DNA of 64,000 nucleotides from the NCBI GenBank assembly GCA_045600105.1, contig JAZRXG010000033.1, positions 7,095 to 71,094 of the forward strand, in the 5' to 3' direction. The notes beneath the pieces were generated by a model. It was not told the DNA's origin, did not search any database, and was given only the letters and a program-made list of their open reading frames with translations. Made by a program: the position numbers and the translations under genes. This document shows positions 24,251-32,884 of this stretch, piece after piece. How positions within the stretch are numbered: the stretch's first letter is position 1; every line of letters starts with the position of its first letter. This DNA comes from UBA1206 sp045600105 (GTDB lineage Bacteria > Bacillota > Clostridia > Oscillospirales > CAG-382).

Positions 24251-24493
24251 TTACCTCTTTGCTCTTTCGGCGATGATGGCGACCATTTCGCCGACGTTCT
24301 TCATGGAAGAAACTTCCTTCATTTTGAACTTCATTCCGAATTCGTCTTCGATGGCGGCGATAAGCGTGATGTGAGAAAGCGAATCCCAATCGTCAACGTC
24401 GTCGGCGGTGGTTTTGGGAGTGAGCTTGATCTTCTCGTCAAATACGTCTTCAAATACGGTTTCAAGTCTTTCGAAAATTTCGTTGGTTGTCAT
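24251..24493 (-). CDS. acyl carrier protein, dedicated to the FkbH/MBOAT module
   Basis: This 80-residue carrier protein has the 4'-phosphopantetheine attachment serine S38 in the motif WDSLSH, flanked by the usual acidic helices. The sequence around it differs from fatty-acid AcpP (DSLDTVE) and resembles carriers of specialised pathways. Its gene overlaps the FkbH-like gene by 4 bases, the tightest coupling in the module, which suggests that FkbH loads this carrier. No fatty-acid synthesis genes are near. Confidence 0.9.
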   Translation of the reverse strand: MTTNEIFERLETVFEDVFDEKIKLTPKTTADDVDDWDSLSHITLIAAIEDEFGMKFKMKEVSSMKNVGEMVAIIAERAKR

Positions 24494-26265
24494 TTTTCTT
24501 CCTCTTTCTTAATATATCTGTTTTGATTCTTATACCCTGCGGTTTTCAGCGACCATACGGAATTGCCTTCCTCGTCGAGACTTATTCTTTCAAAGCCGAA
24601 AGTTCCGAAAAGTTCCTTTACCATTCCGTTCTTGGCGGTCGGATAGTAGTAGCCCTTTATCTCTTCGATGCCGATCCCACTTGCGCGTCTCACAAGCTCG
24701 TCGAGCATCGCGAATTCCATATCACGTTTGAGCACCCTGCACGACATTATCCAAAGGTCGACGTCGAGGACCTTGCCGTTTATGCTGCCGATGACGACCG
24801 ACACGACACCGTTGTCACCGAAGCGGTCGACGAGCTTGCCGTAAAGCGTGATGTGCTTTCCGTCCGACGCGGTCTCTTCTATCTCGGACGCGGTATAGCG
24901 GCGCGTGGTTACGTTGAACTGGTTCGACTTGTTGGTGAGCTGGGCGATACGCTGGATATACACGGGGATGAACGGACCGATCTCGGCACGCATATCAAGT
25001 CCGCGCAGAAAATCCTCGTAATTGTCGGCAGACGCCATTTCCTGCTCGCGCATCACGTTCTGTTTGTACATATCGTTTCTTTTGAGGTCGTCGTCCGAGA
25101 ACGAGGTCGTCTCAAAATAGCCGTTTCTGTCGAGCGTTCTGATATACGTTTCGACCGATTCCATTTCGGGGACTGCCGCCGGAGTGGTGGAAGACACGAT
25201 TGCTCTTTCGGCGGGGTTATCGTCGACGAACACGAACGCGTCAAGCCCGATATTGAGCTCCTTTGCAAGGGCGACCATATTCTGATTCTTGGGTTCCCAG
25301 TTTGCCTTGATGATGATGAAATCGTCCGGCTTCAGATAGCCGTCCTTGTGATTGAGTCCTGCGACGGCGTTTTCCATGTCGTTCTTGGAGTTGACGGTGA
25401 GCATAACGCCCGTTTCGCTGACTTTTTTGATATATTTCTGAAAATCGTGGTACGCCTGAGCGTCCGCCGTTTCTTCACCGAGTGCGAGGTTTTCGACTCC
25501 GTCGTCACCGACGACACCGCCCCAGAGCGTGTTGTCGAGGTCAAGGGCGAGAGCCTTTTTGTTTTTGCCGAACACGGATTTGATGATGTTGGCAAGGTTG
25601 AACGCGAAGTCGGGGATGGCGTCGAGAGCGAGAGCGTATTTGTACATATACCACACCGACTGATCTGACCATTTGTCGATGCCGTAACGCGCCGAAACGT
25701 AGGCAGCGTCGTTGACGTAGAAGTTGGCGTTTTCGCTTGCGTGGTCGGCGATGAACTCGTTCATTCTGTTCACGAATCTCACCGCGCCTCTGTCGTCAAA
25801 AGCGTCGCGGTTGCCCATTATGCGGCAGCGCGGAAGCTCAAAATTGTTCTGTATTATCGGGCATCTGAAGCGCGAAAGCTTGTCCCAGACAACGCCGAAA
25901 TGCTTTTTTGCTTCTTCAAGAAGCGATGCGCATTCTTCCTTTTTGCTGAGCGCCGACGGAAAATAGCGCTCTATATTGCGGGTCGTCGTGTGGATGAAGA
26001 TGATATCGGGAGCGAACGAATCGAATTCTTCGTTTCCGAACACCGCGTCCTGATAATACTGATCGTATTCTGACATATAGAACGTGGGCTCGATGCCGTT
26101 GTCGAGCAGGAATATCTCGCAAAGGTCCTTTATGTCGTTGGCGGTCGAGCCGCAGAGGATGGCGACCTTTTTGGCAACACGCTTGCTGCCGTCGGACGCA
26201 AGGGCTTTTTTGATTTTTCTCTTGTTTTTGAGAAGGTACTGCGGATCAAGAGGATAAGAAAACAT
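24490..26265 (-). CDS. FkbH-like HAD-IIIC family protein (predicted glyceryl-ACP synthase type)
   Basis: The 591-residue protein has an N-terminal SGNH-like region (about 30-230), a HAD domain with D242 and D244 in LDLDNTLWGGVVGDDG and a later FVDDNPAERA, and a C-terminal GNAT-like domain (about 420-575). This architecture is that of FkbH proteins, which in polyketide pathways take the glyceryl group from 1,3-bisphosphoglycerate and place it on an acyl carrier protein. The ACP gene overlaps by 4 bases. No polyketide synthase is present; instead an MBOAT and two DHHW proteins are in the operon. I infer activation of a glyceryl-type group for transfer to a surface polymer. Confidence 0.88.
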   Translation of the reverse strand: MFSYPLDPQYLLKNKRKIKKALASDGSKRVAKKVAILCGSTANDIKDLCEIFLLDNGIEPTFYMSEYDQYYQDAVFGNEEFDSFAPDIIFIHTTTRNIERYFPSALSKKEECASLLEEAKKHFGVVWDKLSRFRCPIIQNNFELPRCRIMGNRDAFDDRGAVRFVNRMNEFIADHASENANFYVNDAAYVSARYGIDKWSDQSVWYMYKYALALDAIPDFAFNLANIIKSVFGKNKKALALDLDNTLWGGVVGDDGVENLALGEETADAQAYHDFQKYIKKVSETGVMLTVNSKNDMENAVAGLNHKDGYLKPDDFIIIKANWEPKNQNMVALAKELNIGLDAFVFVDDNPAERAIVSSTTPAAVPEMESVETYIRTLDRNGYFETTSFSDDDLKRNDMYKQNVMREQEMASADNYEDFLRGLDMRAEIGPFIPVYIQRIAQLTNKSNQFNVTTRRYTASEIEETASDGKHITLYGKLVDRFGDNGVVSVVIGSINGKVLDVDLWIMSCRVLKRDMEFAMLDELVRRASGIGIEEIKGYYYPTAKNGMVKELFGTFGFERISLDEEGNSVWSLKTAGYKNQNRYIKKEEEK

Positions 26266-26281
26266 AATTTTTCTCCGAGTT

Positions 26282-27661
26282 TTATTTAGTACGCATTGCT
26301 TCGAGCTTTTTCCAGACCGTTCCGAAAGTGCTCATACCTGACGAAACGACGAGAACGTCGGTAGCGCCTACCGATTTGCAGAAATCGACGCAGTTGCGCG
26401 GATAATATCTGAAGTCGACCATATAGATGGTGTCAAAGCCGAAAAGCAAGAACTGAGGAACGGTCATTCCGTAGGAGTCCTTGAGAATGACGAGCGTTCT
26501 GCCGGTGTCGTTGTCGGGAACGGTTATCTTGAAGGACCAGTCGTCTAGCGCGAAGAACACGCCGTAGTTGCTGAACGAAGTGAAGAACATGGACGCTCTG
26601 TCATATCCTTCGGTCTCGAAGTTCTTCTGATCTCCGTTGAGGACTCTGACGACGTAGTCGATGTTCGGCTCGTAATAGTCAATGTTTTCGGGGTTGTTCT
26701 TGAGCACGGGATCGTGCGAGAACGCGTAAAGCGTGCCGACGGTGCCGGTTATGGACTTTTTGGTGTAGTTGCCGTCAAGAGAGCCGAGGTTGAAGTTTGC
26801 AGCCTTAGCAAATTCCTTGCAGCAGTAATAAGCGCCGAGGGCTGCCCAGTGATGCTCCGTGCGGAGATAGATATCTTCTCCGGTGTGATTTTTGAGCGCG
26901 GCGTGGCAGTCGATGTTGACGAATCTGCCGCCGCAGTATTCATTGAGCGACGACTGAAGCAGATCGCCGTTCTTTCTGAAATAGCTGTAGTTTTCGGGTG
27001 CGTAATAGACGACCGCGGGAGGCGGCACCATGAGATAGACCGTCGCTGAATCGCCGAGGTCTTCCTGTATCTTGGCGACGGTATCGCAGAGTCCCTTGCC
27101 TGCCTGCTTCGAGGTATCGATATAGAACTGTTCCATACCCCTCGTTCCGCTGATGATGACACCGCCTTCCTCCGTCATATAGCCTTTCGGGTTCACGACC
27201 GGCTTTTCTTCGCTCGATTCTTCAGAGGGCTCTTCGCTCGGTTCTTCCTTGGAAGGCTCTTCGGAGGGTTCTTCTTTTGAAAGCTCTTCGCTCGGCTCTT
27301 CTTTGGAAGGCTCTTCACTCGGTTCTTCTTTGGAAGTTTCTTCTTTGGAGGGCTCTTCGCTCGAAGGCTCTTCCGACGAAAGTTCTTCGACTGACGGTTC
27401 TTCGGTCGAAGATTCTTCGGTCGACGGTTCTTCGGAGAGCGATGATTCGGCGGATATTTCAGCCGAGGACGCGGCTTCTTCCGACGTGGTGTCGGCGGAA
27501 GAAGACTCATCATCGCTTTCTTCGCGCGAGGTGTGAGGCGGTATGCTTATTTCTTTGTATTCTTCCGCGGAACTGCTTTCGATGACCTCTTCCCCCGCGC
27601 AGGACGCGAGAACGGCGAGTATCATCGTTATCACAAGAAAAAGCGAGATTTTCCCTTTCAT
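26282..27661 (-). CDS. DHHW-family lipoprotein with long Ser/Glu/Pro linker
   Basis: The 459-residue protein has a lipoprotein signal with lipobox LASC (C21), a low-complexity Ser/Glu/Pro linker at residues 26-153, and a C-terminal catalytic domain. The domain carries TEHHWAALGAYY (the DHHW signature) and KDSYGMTV, in which the serine is the likely nucleophile, as in AlgX/AlgJ-type acyltransferases. It lacks the N-terminal SGNH cap segment seen in its neighbour. It is anchored outside the membrane, 3 bases after the second DHHW gene. Probable role: final transfer or shuttling of an acyl group to a polysaccharide or wall polymer (inference). Confidence 0.8.
   Translation of the reverse strand: MKGKISLFLVITMILAVLASCAGEEVIESSSAEEYKEISIPPHTSREESDDESSSADTTSEEAASSAEISAESSLSEEPSTEESSTEEPSVEELSSEEPSSEEPSKEETSKEEPSEEPSKEEPSEELSKEEPSEEPSKEEPSEEPSEESSEEKPVVNPKGYMTEEGGVIISGTRGMEQFYIDTSKQAGKGLCDTVAKIQEDLGDSATVYLMVPPPAVVYYAPENYSYFRKNGDLLQSSLNEYCGGRFVNIDCHAALKNHTGEDIYLRTEHHWAALGAYYCCKEFAKAANFNLGSLDGNYTKKSITGTVGTLYAFSHDPVLKNNPENIDYYEPNIDYVVRVLNGDQKNFETEGYDRASMFFTSFSNYGVFFALDDWSFKITVPDNDTGRTLVILKDSYGMTVPQFLLFGFDTIYMVDFRYYPRNCVDFCKSVGATDVLVVSSGMSTFGTVWKKLEAMRTK
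27210..27585 (-). repeat. low-complexity Ser/Glu/Pro coding repeat (12-bp period)
   Basis: The linker of the DHHW lipoprotein is built of four-residue units (EEPS, SKEE, SEEP and variants), giving a 12-base repeat on the minus strand. The same unit type occurs in three neighbouring exported proteins. Such arrays can change length by slippage. Confidence 0.7.
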
Positions 27662-27664
27662 TGC

Positions 27665-29203
27665 TTATTCTCCGATATCAACGTATTTTTTGGTCTGACG
27701 GCGCATTGCCTCGAATCTCTTATAGTTCGAGCCGAGCACCTGGAAAGAGCTTGTCGCGAAAACGACGTCGGTCGCGTCGACGCCCTTGATGAAATCAATG
27801 GGATCGAGCGGGAAATAACGGAAGTCGATGCAGTAGATGGTCTCGAACGACGAGAGCATCATGGGCACGAGGGCGTTGCCGTAGGAATCCTTGAACACGA
27901 CGGCGACTCTGCCGTTATGAACGTCGGTGTCGATGCGTATCGAATAGTTATCGCCGTCCATGAAGATCATATACCACGAAGACGAGTTGGCGTCGCTGAC
28001 CTTGAGGAAGCAGGTGTCTCTTTCCTTCTGCAGCTCAGTGAAGCCGTAATCGTAGAATCTGACCTTGTAATCACCGGTGTAATTGTACCAGAAGAAGGTG
28101 TCGGGGTGCTTGGTGAGAACATCGGTCTTGACCTGACCGCCGAACGAGCCGACGAAGGGCTTGGGGCTGCCGTCGTCGTTGAATTTGCCTTCGTAGGTGT
28201 AGTTTTTGGTGTCAACGGTCTTTGTGCCGGGAACGAACAGCTTCTTGAACGGGAGACCTGCGACAGACGCGAATTTTTCCGCCGCGTAGTATCCGCCGAG
28301 CATCGTCCAGTGGTGTTCGGTGTTGAAGAAGATATATTCGTCCTTGTGGGAGTTGAGCTCGTTGTAAATGCTGACGGGGATGACGCCCGCGTCCTTGTAA
28401 AGTCCGGTGGTGAACTGCTCGTAGATATAGTCGATCTTCTTGACCTGTTCACCGCCGTACATCTTGTAATACTTCTCGGGCAGATAGATCGAGGACGCCG
28501 ACGGAATGACCATCGAATAGACGTTCACGCCGCTGCCGAGGTCGTTCTTGTAATTTGCGATATATTTTGCGTAAAGCTGTCCGGAGTCATAGGAACCGCC
28601 GAACTGCTCCATGCACCTGTTGTTGAAGATGAGAAGTCCCGAAAGGTCCTGAGTGACATCACCGCTCTCCACGCTGACTTCCTCGCTCGATTCTTCGATC
28701 GGTTCGGAAATCTCTTCGGAGGACTCTTCTCTGCTCGGTTCTTCGGAAGCGGGTTCGCCGCTTTCTTCCTCGGATTGGTCGATAATGACGGAAGAATGTT
28801 CCTCGCTCGTTTCCTCGGGCTCGGACCAATCCTCGAACGGGTCGCTGACTTCACCGCTCGGGATCTCTTCCTCGCTCGTTTCCGTGACTTCACCATGTAT
28901 GGTCATTTCGGGAGTGAAGCCGAAGAGCGATCTTATTTTGACGTCGGCGCTCTTCCACGTGTCACGCGAAGGAACGGTGTCGGTAAACCAGGTCTGAAGC
29001 TTGACGGTGTATTCGCCGCTGAAATAGGACTTGAACGAGAACTCGGGAAATTCCTCGAGTCTGCGTCTTTCAAGCGACGAAACGGTGGAACGGTCCGCGA
29101 AAAGCAGGTAGGCGCTTATGAAAACGAACGCGAACGCAACGATGACGATGTTCAGAAAACAGATGAAATTCTTATTGCTTTTCATATCATTTTTGCTCTT
29201 CAT
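27665..29203 (-). CDS. DHHW-family membrane-anchored protein (AlgX/AlgJ-like)
   Basis: The 512-residue protein has one N-terminal membrane anchor (residues about 13-35), then the DHHW-family opening segment (RRRLEEFPEFSF, WFTDTVPSRDTWK), a Ser/Glu-rich linker at about 105-181, and the catalytic domain with TEHHWTMLGGYY and FKDSYGNALVP. ATG 29203 is chosen because ctggagg lies 9 bases upstream. Directly follows the MBOAT gene (3-base gap), as DltD follows DltB and AlgJ follows AlgI. It is expected to receive the acyl group from the MBOAT protein outside the membrane. Confidence 0.85.
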   Translation of the reverse strand: MKSKNDMKSNKNFICFLNIVIVAFAFVFISAYLLFADRSTVSSLERRRLEEFPEFSFKSYFSGEYTVKLQTWFTDTVPSRDTWKSADVKIRSLFGFTPEMTIHGEVTETSEEEIPSGEVSDPFEDWSEPEETSEEHSSVIIDQSEEESGEPASEEPSREESSEEISEPIEESSEEVSVESGDVTQDLSGLLIFNNRCMEQFGGSYDSGQLYAKYIANYKNDLGSGVNVYSMVIPSASSIYLPEKYYKMYGGEQVKKIDYIYEQFTTGLYKDAGVIPVSIYNELNSHKDEYIFFNTEHHWTMLGGYYAAEKFASVAGLPFKKLFVPGTKTVDTKNYTYEGKFNDDGSPKPFVGSFGGQVKTDVLTKHPDTFFWYNYTGDYKVRFYDYGFTELQKERDTCFLKVSDANSSSWYMIFMDGDNYSIRIDTDVHNGRVAVVFKDSYGNALVPMMLSSFETIYCIDFRYFPLDPIDFIKGVDATDVVFATSSFQVLGSNYKRFEAMRRQTKKYVDIGE

Positions 29204-29206
29204 ATC

Positions 29207-30616
29207 TCAGAACCTCCAGTAAAGGAAGACGTTGCTCGTGCTGTCGACCAGCATGATCGCCGAGATGACGAGCAGGGCGATATTCGTGAATATCGTCGTA
29301 TAGGAAAACACGGTATCAAGAGTTTTATTCTTCTTCGCAAGACCCTTGAACCAATCGAGCACGGGCATACTGAGGACCGCGGCAACGAGGATGAGGATGA
29401 TATTCTCGCTGATGACGGATTTCGCCGTACCTGATATGAACGCGTTGCCGTTTGCGAAAACGAGGTTCTTGAAGAAGCTGCCGAGGGATGACAGGTCTTC
29501 GAAATAGAAGATGCCGAATCCGATGGCGATGACGATGAGAGAATAAACGTGCGACAGCACCTTGGGTATCTTTTTCATTCTCTTCTTGCCGAGCAGCAGC
29601 TCGATGAGAATGAATACGCCGAAATAAAGTCCCCAGATTATGAAGTTCCAGGCTGCGCCGTGCCAGAAGCCGGTGCAGAACCAAACGAGGAACAGACCGA
29701 GATATTTGCGTCTTTTGCCGAAAATGGGAACGTAAAGCAGATAGTCACGGAAGAAGCTGCCGAGAGAAATGTGCCATCTCTGCCAGAATTCGGTTATGTT
29801 GGCGGAAACGAACGGATAACGGAAGTTTTCGTCGAAATGGAAGCCGAAAATGCGTCCGAGACCTATTGCCATATCGGAATATCCCGAGAAATCGTAGTAA
29901 ACGTAGATGGCATAGCAGATCACGCCGACCACGGTGGCGACGAAGGACGCTTTTGAGATGTCGTCAATGCCGATGAGAGGAACGACGACGAGAGAATGAA
30001 GGTTATTGGCGATGATGACTTTTTTGGCAAGACCGACGATGAAGCGGGTCATGCCTGCGCTCACGTCTTCAAACGTGGACCTTCTGCTGGTGATCTCTTC
30101 CTCGATGGTGGAATATCTTACGATAGGTCCGGCAACGAGCTGCGGGAACAGCGAAACGTAAAGCAGAAGCTTCGGGTAGCTCTTCTGAACGTCGACGTTC
30201 TCCCAATAGCAGTCGATGATGTACGACGTGATCTGGAAGGTATAGAACGAAATGCCGAGCGGCATACGTATAGCGGGGATAGGTATGGAAACGGAAAGCA
30301 GCGAGTTGATGTTGCTTATGAAAAATCCGGTGTATTTGAAGAAAATGAGCGCACCGATATTATATATGAGAGCAGCCGCTATGCACGCCTTCGCTTTTCC
30401 CGTGTCGCGGTATTTGTCGATGCCGAGTCCGCAGAAATAGTTGACCGCCACGGACGCGAGAAGCAGGAATATATACGCAGGCTCGCCCCACGCGTAAAAC
30501 ACGAGGGACGCGGCTATAAGTACGACGTTGCGCTGCCTGATATCCGACGCGAGAAAATACGCCGTTATGCACAGTATCAGGAAGACGAACAGGAAAAACA
30601 ATTCAGAAAAAACCAT
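29207..30616 (-). CDS. MBOAT family O-acyltransferase (AlgI/DltB-like)
   Basis: This 469-residue membrane protein has about ten or more hydrophobic segments. MBOAT landmarks are visible: YDFSGYSDMAIGLGRIFGF, FWQRWHISLGSFFRDY with H282, and FCTGFWHGAAWNF with H319, the conserved catalytic-channel histidine. MBOAT proteins pass acyl groups from a cytoplasmic donor to an extracytoplasmic acceptor; the donor is acetyl-CoA-type for AlgI and a D-alanyl carrier protein for DltB. A co-encoded ACP and FkbH point to a carrier-protein donor here (inference). Confidence 0.93.
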   Translation of the reverse strand: MVFSELFFLFVFLILCITAYFLASDIRQRNVVLIAASLVFYAWGEPAYIFLLLASVAVNYFCGLGIDKYRDTGKAKACIAAALIYNIGALIFFKYTGFFISNINSLLSVSIPIPAIRMPLGISFYTFQITSYIIDCYWENVDVQKSYPKLLLYVSLFPQLVAGPIVRYSTIEEEITSRRSTFEDVSAGMTRFIVGLAKKVIIANNLHSLVVVPLIGIDDISKASFVATVVGVICYAIYVYYDFSGYSDMAIGLGRIFGFHFDENFRYPFVSANITEFWQRWHISLGSFFRDYLLYVPIFGKRRKYLGLFLVWFCTGFWHGAAWNFIIWGLYFGVFILIELLLGKKRMKKIPKVLSHVYSLIVIAIGFGIFYFEDLSSLGSFFKNLVFANGNAFISGTAKSVISENIILILVAAVLSMPVLDWFKGLAKKNKTLDTVFSYTTIFTNIALLVISAIMLVDSTSNVFLYWRF

Positions 30617-30635
30617 TGCTCAATTTCTCCGTATA

Positions 30636-31820
30636 TCACTTGATCAGATATTCGCTGTAATAACGCTTGCCGACGGTGGTGTCGCCGTTGAGTTCCAGAA
30701 GCTCACCGACCGTGACGAGCTCATATCCCTGCTCTCTCAGTCTGAGAGAAGCTATCTTGAACGCTTCGACCGAGTTCGTGTAAAGGTCGTGCATAAGCAC
30801 TATCGAACCGTCTTTTGCGTTGTCCACGATGTTGTTCACTATGGTATTGATGTTCTTTTCGGCTGTCGCGTCATCCGAACGCGAGGTGTTCTTCCAGTCC
30901 TCGGAATCGACGCTCCAGATAATGATGTTGTATTCGCTCTTGTCGGCTCTTTCCTGCGTGATGCTTCCTCCGGGAGGACGCATGATTATGGGATAGTAGC
31001 CGGCGCTTTCGTAAATGAGATTTTCGGTCTTCTCGAGCTCGCCGCGGTATATCTCGTCCGAGCAGCTGTTCCAGTAGTAGTCGTGCGTGTAGGCGTGTAT
31101 GCCGATCTCGCAGCCGAGAGACACCGCACGTTTGACTTCGTCGGTATACTTACCGGCACCGCCCTTTCCGTCAAGACGGTTTCCGACCACGAAGAACGTG
31201 ACCTTCATGTCGTTTTCCTCGACGAAATCGAGCAGCCCCATCGTTCTTATCGACGGACCGTCGTCGAACGTGAAGGCGATGTACTTTTTGCCCTCTTCTT
31301 TTTCGATCTTTTCGGGCTTTTCTTTTTCTGCCGATTTATCGGATCCCTCTGACGTTTCTTCTGAAGGCTCTTCACTCGGTTCCTCGGAAGGCTCCTCGGA
31401 AGACTCTTCGGAAGGTTCTTCGCTCGGTTCTTCGGAAGATTCTTCAACCGAAGGTTCTTCGGAAGGTTCCTCGCTTGGTTCTTCTGCGGAAGGTTCTTCA
31501 CTCGATTCCTCGGATGATTCTTCGACGGACGCTTCTTCGCTCGATCCTTCTGCCGATTCCTCGGATGATTCTTCGACGGAAGGCTCTTCACTCGATTCTT
31601 CTGCCGAAGGTCCTTCGGATATTTCGGTCGGAGCTTCGTCGGACGAAGGCTCGATCACGTCCGATGCTTCTTCGCTTTCGTCGGAAGCGGAACGCTCGGG
31701 AACGCTTATTTCGACGAAGGATTCTTCGCCGCTTTTTTCGCCTTCCGCCTCTTCGGCGCAGGAGGAAATCAAAAGTATTATCAATAAAAGCGCAAGGATA
31801 TGAGATATTTTTCGTTTCAT
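30636..31820 (-). CDS. NodB-type polysaccharide deacetylase, lipoprotein form
   Basis: The 394-residue protein has a lipobox ISSC (C21), a Ser/Glu/Pro linker at about 28-165, and a NodB catalytic domain. Catalytic features are TFDDGPS with D186 and D187, the metal-binding HAYTHDYY, RPPGGS, and the late LMHDLYTNSV. It should remove acetyl groups from peptidoglycan or a wall polysaccharide outside the cell. Its domain is nearly identical to the next gene's, so the two are a tandem duplication with different anchors. Confidence 0.9.
   Translation of the reverse strand: MKRKISHILALLLIILLISSCAEEAEGEKSGEESFVEISVPERSASDESEEASDVIEPSSDEAPTEISEGPSAEESSEEPSVEESSEESAEGSSEEASVEESSEESSEEPSAEEPSEEPSEEPSVEESSEEPSEEPSEESSEEPSEEPSEEPSEETSEGSDKSAEKEKPEKIEKEEGKKYIAFTFDDGPSIRTMGLLDFVEENDMKVTFFVVGNRLDGKGGAGKYTDEVKRAVSLGCEIGIHAYTHDYYWNSCSDEIYRGELEKTENLIYESAGYYPIIMRPPGGSITQERADKSEYNIIIWSVDSEDWKNTSRSDDATAEKNINTIVNNIVDNAKDGSIVLMHDLYTNSVEAFKIASLRLREQGYELVTVGELLELNGDTTVGKRYYSEYLIK
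31340..31740 (-). repeat. low-complexity Ser/Glu/Pro coding repeat in the lipoprotein deacetylase
   Basis: Linker residues about 28-160 consist of EEPS and EESS units, a 12-base period on the minus strand. It is the longest of the four such linkers and has the purest repeats near its C-terminal end. Confidence 0.7.
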
Positions 31821-31827
31821 CGCGGGC

Positions 31828-32853
31828 TCACTTTATCGTATATTCGCTGTAATATCTTTTGCCTATCGTGGTATCGCCGTCAAGATCGGCTATCTCGGCG
31901 ACGGTCACGAACTCGTATCCCTGCTCCTTAAGTCGGAGAGAGGCGATCTTGAAGGCTTCGACCGAGTTCGTGTAAAGGTCGTGCATGAGCACTATGGAGC
32001 CGTCCTTGGCGTTGTCCATAATGTTGTTCACTATCGTTTCGATATTCTGTTTTATCGTCGCGTCGTCGGAACGTGAAGAATTCTTCCAGTCCTCGGAGTC
32101 GACGTTCCAGATGATGATGTTGTATTCGCTCTTATCGGCTCTTTCTTCGGAAATGCTTCCTCCGGGAGGACGCATGATGATGGGATAGTAGCCGGCGTTT
32201 TCATAAATAAGGTCACGCGTTTTGTTCAGCTCGTCGTTGTAGACGCTGTCAGAGCAGCTGTGCCAGTAATATTCGTGCGTATACGCGTGGATGCCGATTT
32301 CGCAGCCGATAGACACGGCGCGTTTCACTTCGGCGGAGTATCTCGCCGCGGTACCGTCAAGACGGTTGCCGACCACGAAAAACGTGGCTTTCATCCCGTT
32401 TTCTTCAAGGAAATCGAGCAGCTCCATCGTTCTCGGCGACGGGCCGTCATCGAACGTGAAGGCGATATATTTTTTATTTTCGTCTTTTTTGATATAATTC
32501 GGTTTTTCCTTGCCGTCGTCGGCAGTCTGTGCCGAGCTTTCTTCGCTGCTTTCTTCCGCCGAAGACTCGTCCGACGATTCTTCACTTGGTTCTTCGGATT
32601 CGCCAGAAGATACTTCCGCGGATATTTCCTCGGAAGGTTCGGTCGAGATCTCTTCTGATGCTTCGGACGTTTCTTCGGAAGACGCGATTTCTTCGCTTCG
32701 ATCGCTTTCCTCCGCCGCGGAAACGGTCTTTTCCCTGTTGTTTCCGGACGTTTCGACTTCTACCTTTGACGGAAAGAGCTTTGCCACGAGTACAGCAAGG
32801 CAAACGCACAGAACGCAGATGACTGCGATATATATCTTATTCTTGTTTGACAT
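31828..32853 (-). CDS. NodB-type polysaccharide deacetylase, membrane-anchored form
   Basis: The start at ATG 32853 gives a 341-residue protein beginning MSNKNKIYIAVICVLCV; 26 upstream codons of open frame include no ribosome site and part of the neighbouring gene spacer. Residues 7-26 form a signal anchor without a lipobox. A shorter Ser/Glu linker (about 45-112) precedes the NodB domain: TFDDGPSP with D135 and D136, HAYTHEYY, RPPGGS and LMHDLYTNSV. It is paralogous to the lipoprotein deacetylase 7 bases downstream. Confidence 0.9.
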   Translation of the reverse strand: MSNKNKIYIAVICVLCVCLAVLVAKLFPSKVEVETSGNNREKTVSAAEESDRSEEIASSEETSEASEEISTEPSEEISAEVSSGESEEPSEESSDESSAEESSEESSAQTADDGKEKPNYIKKDENKKYIAFTFDDGPSPRTMELLDFLEENGMKATFFVVGNRLDGTAARYSAEVKRAVSIGCEIGIHAYTHEYYWHSCSDSVYNDELNKTRDLIYENAGYYPIIMRPPGGSISEERADKSEYNIIIWNVDSEDWKNSSRSDDATIKQNIETIVNNIMDNAKDGSIVLMHDLYTNSVEAFKIASLRLKEQGYEFVTVAEIADLDGDTTIGKRYYSEYTIK

Positions 32854-32884
32854 GATACGTTTCCTCACAATTCGGAATTGTTTA

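Noticed and set aside
27210..27585. Repeated units that could be taken for a CRISPR array
   Set aside because: The units are 12-bp coding repeats without unique spacers and encode the Ser/Glu/Pro linker in frame.
27533..29434. Open frame of 633 codons on the plus strand opposite the DHHW genes
   Set aside because: It is antisense to two proteins with clear motifs; composition mirrors their codon bias and no family features are seen.
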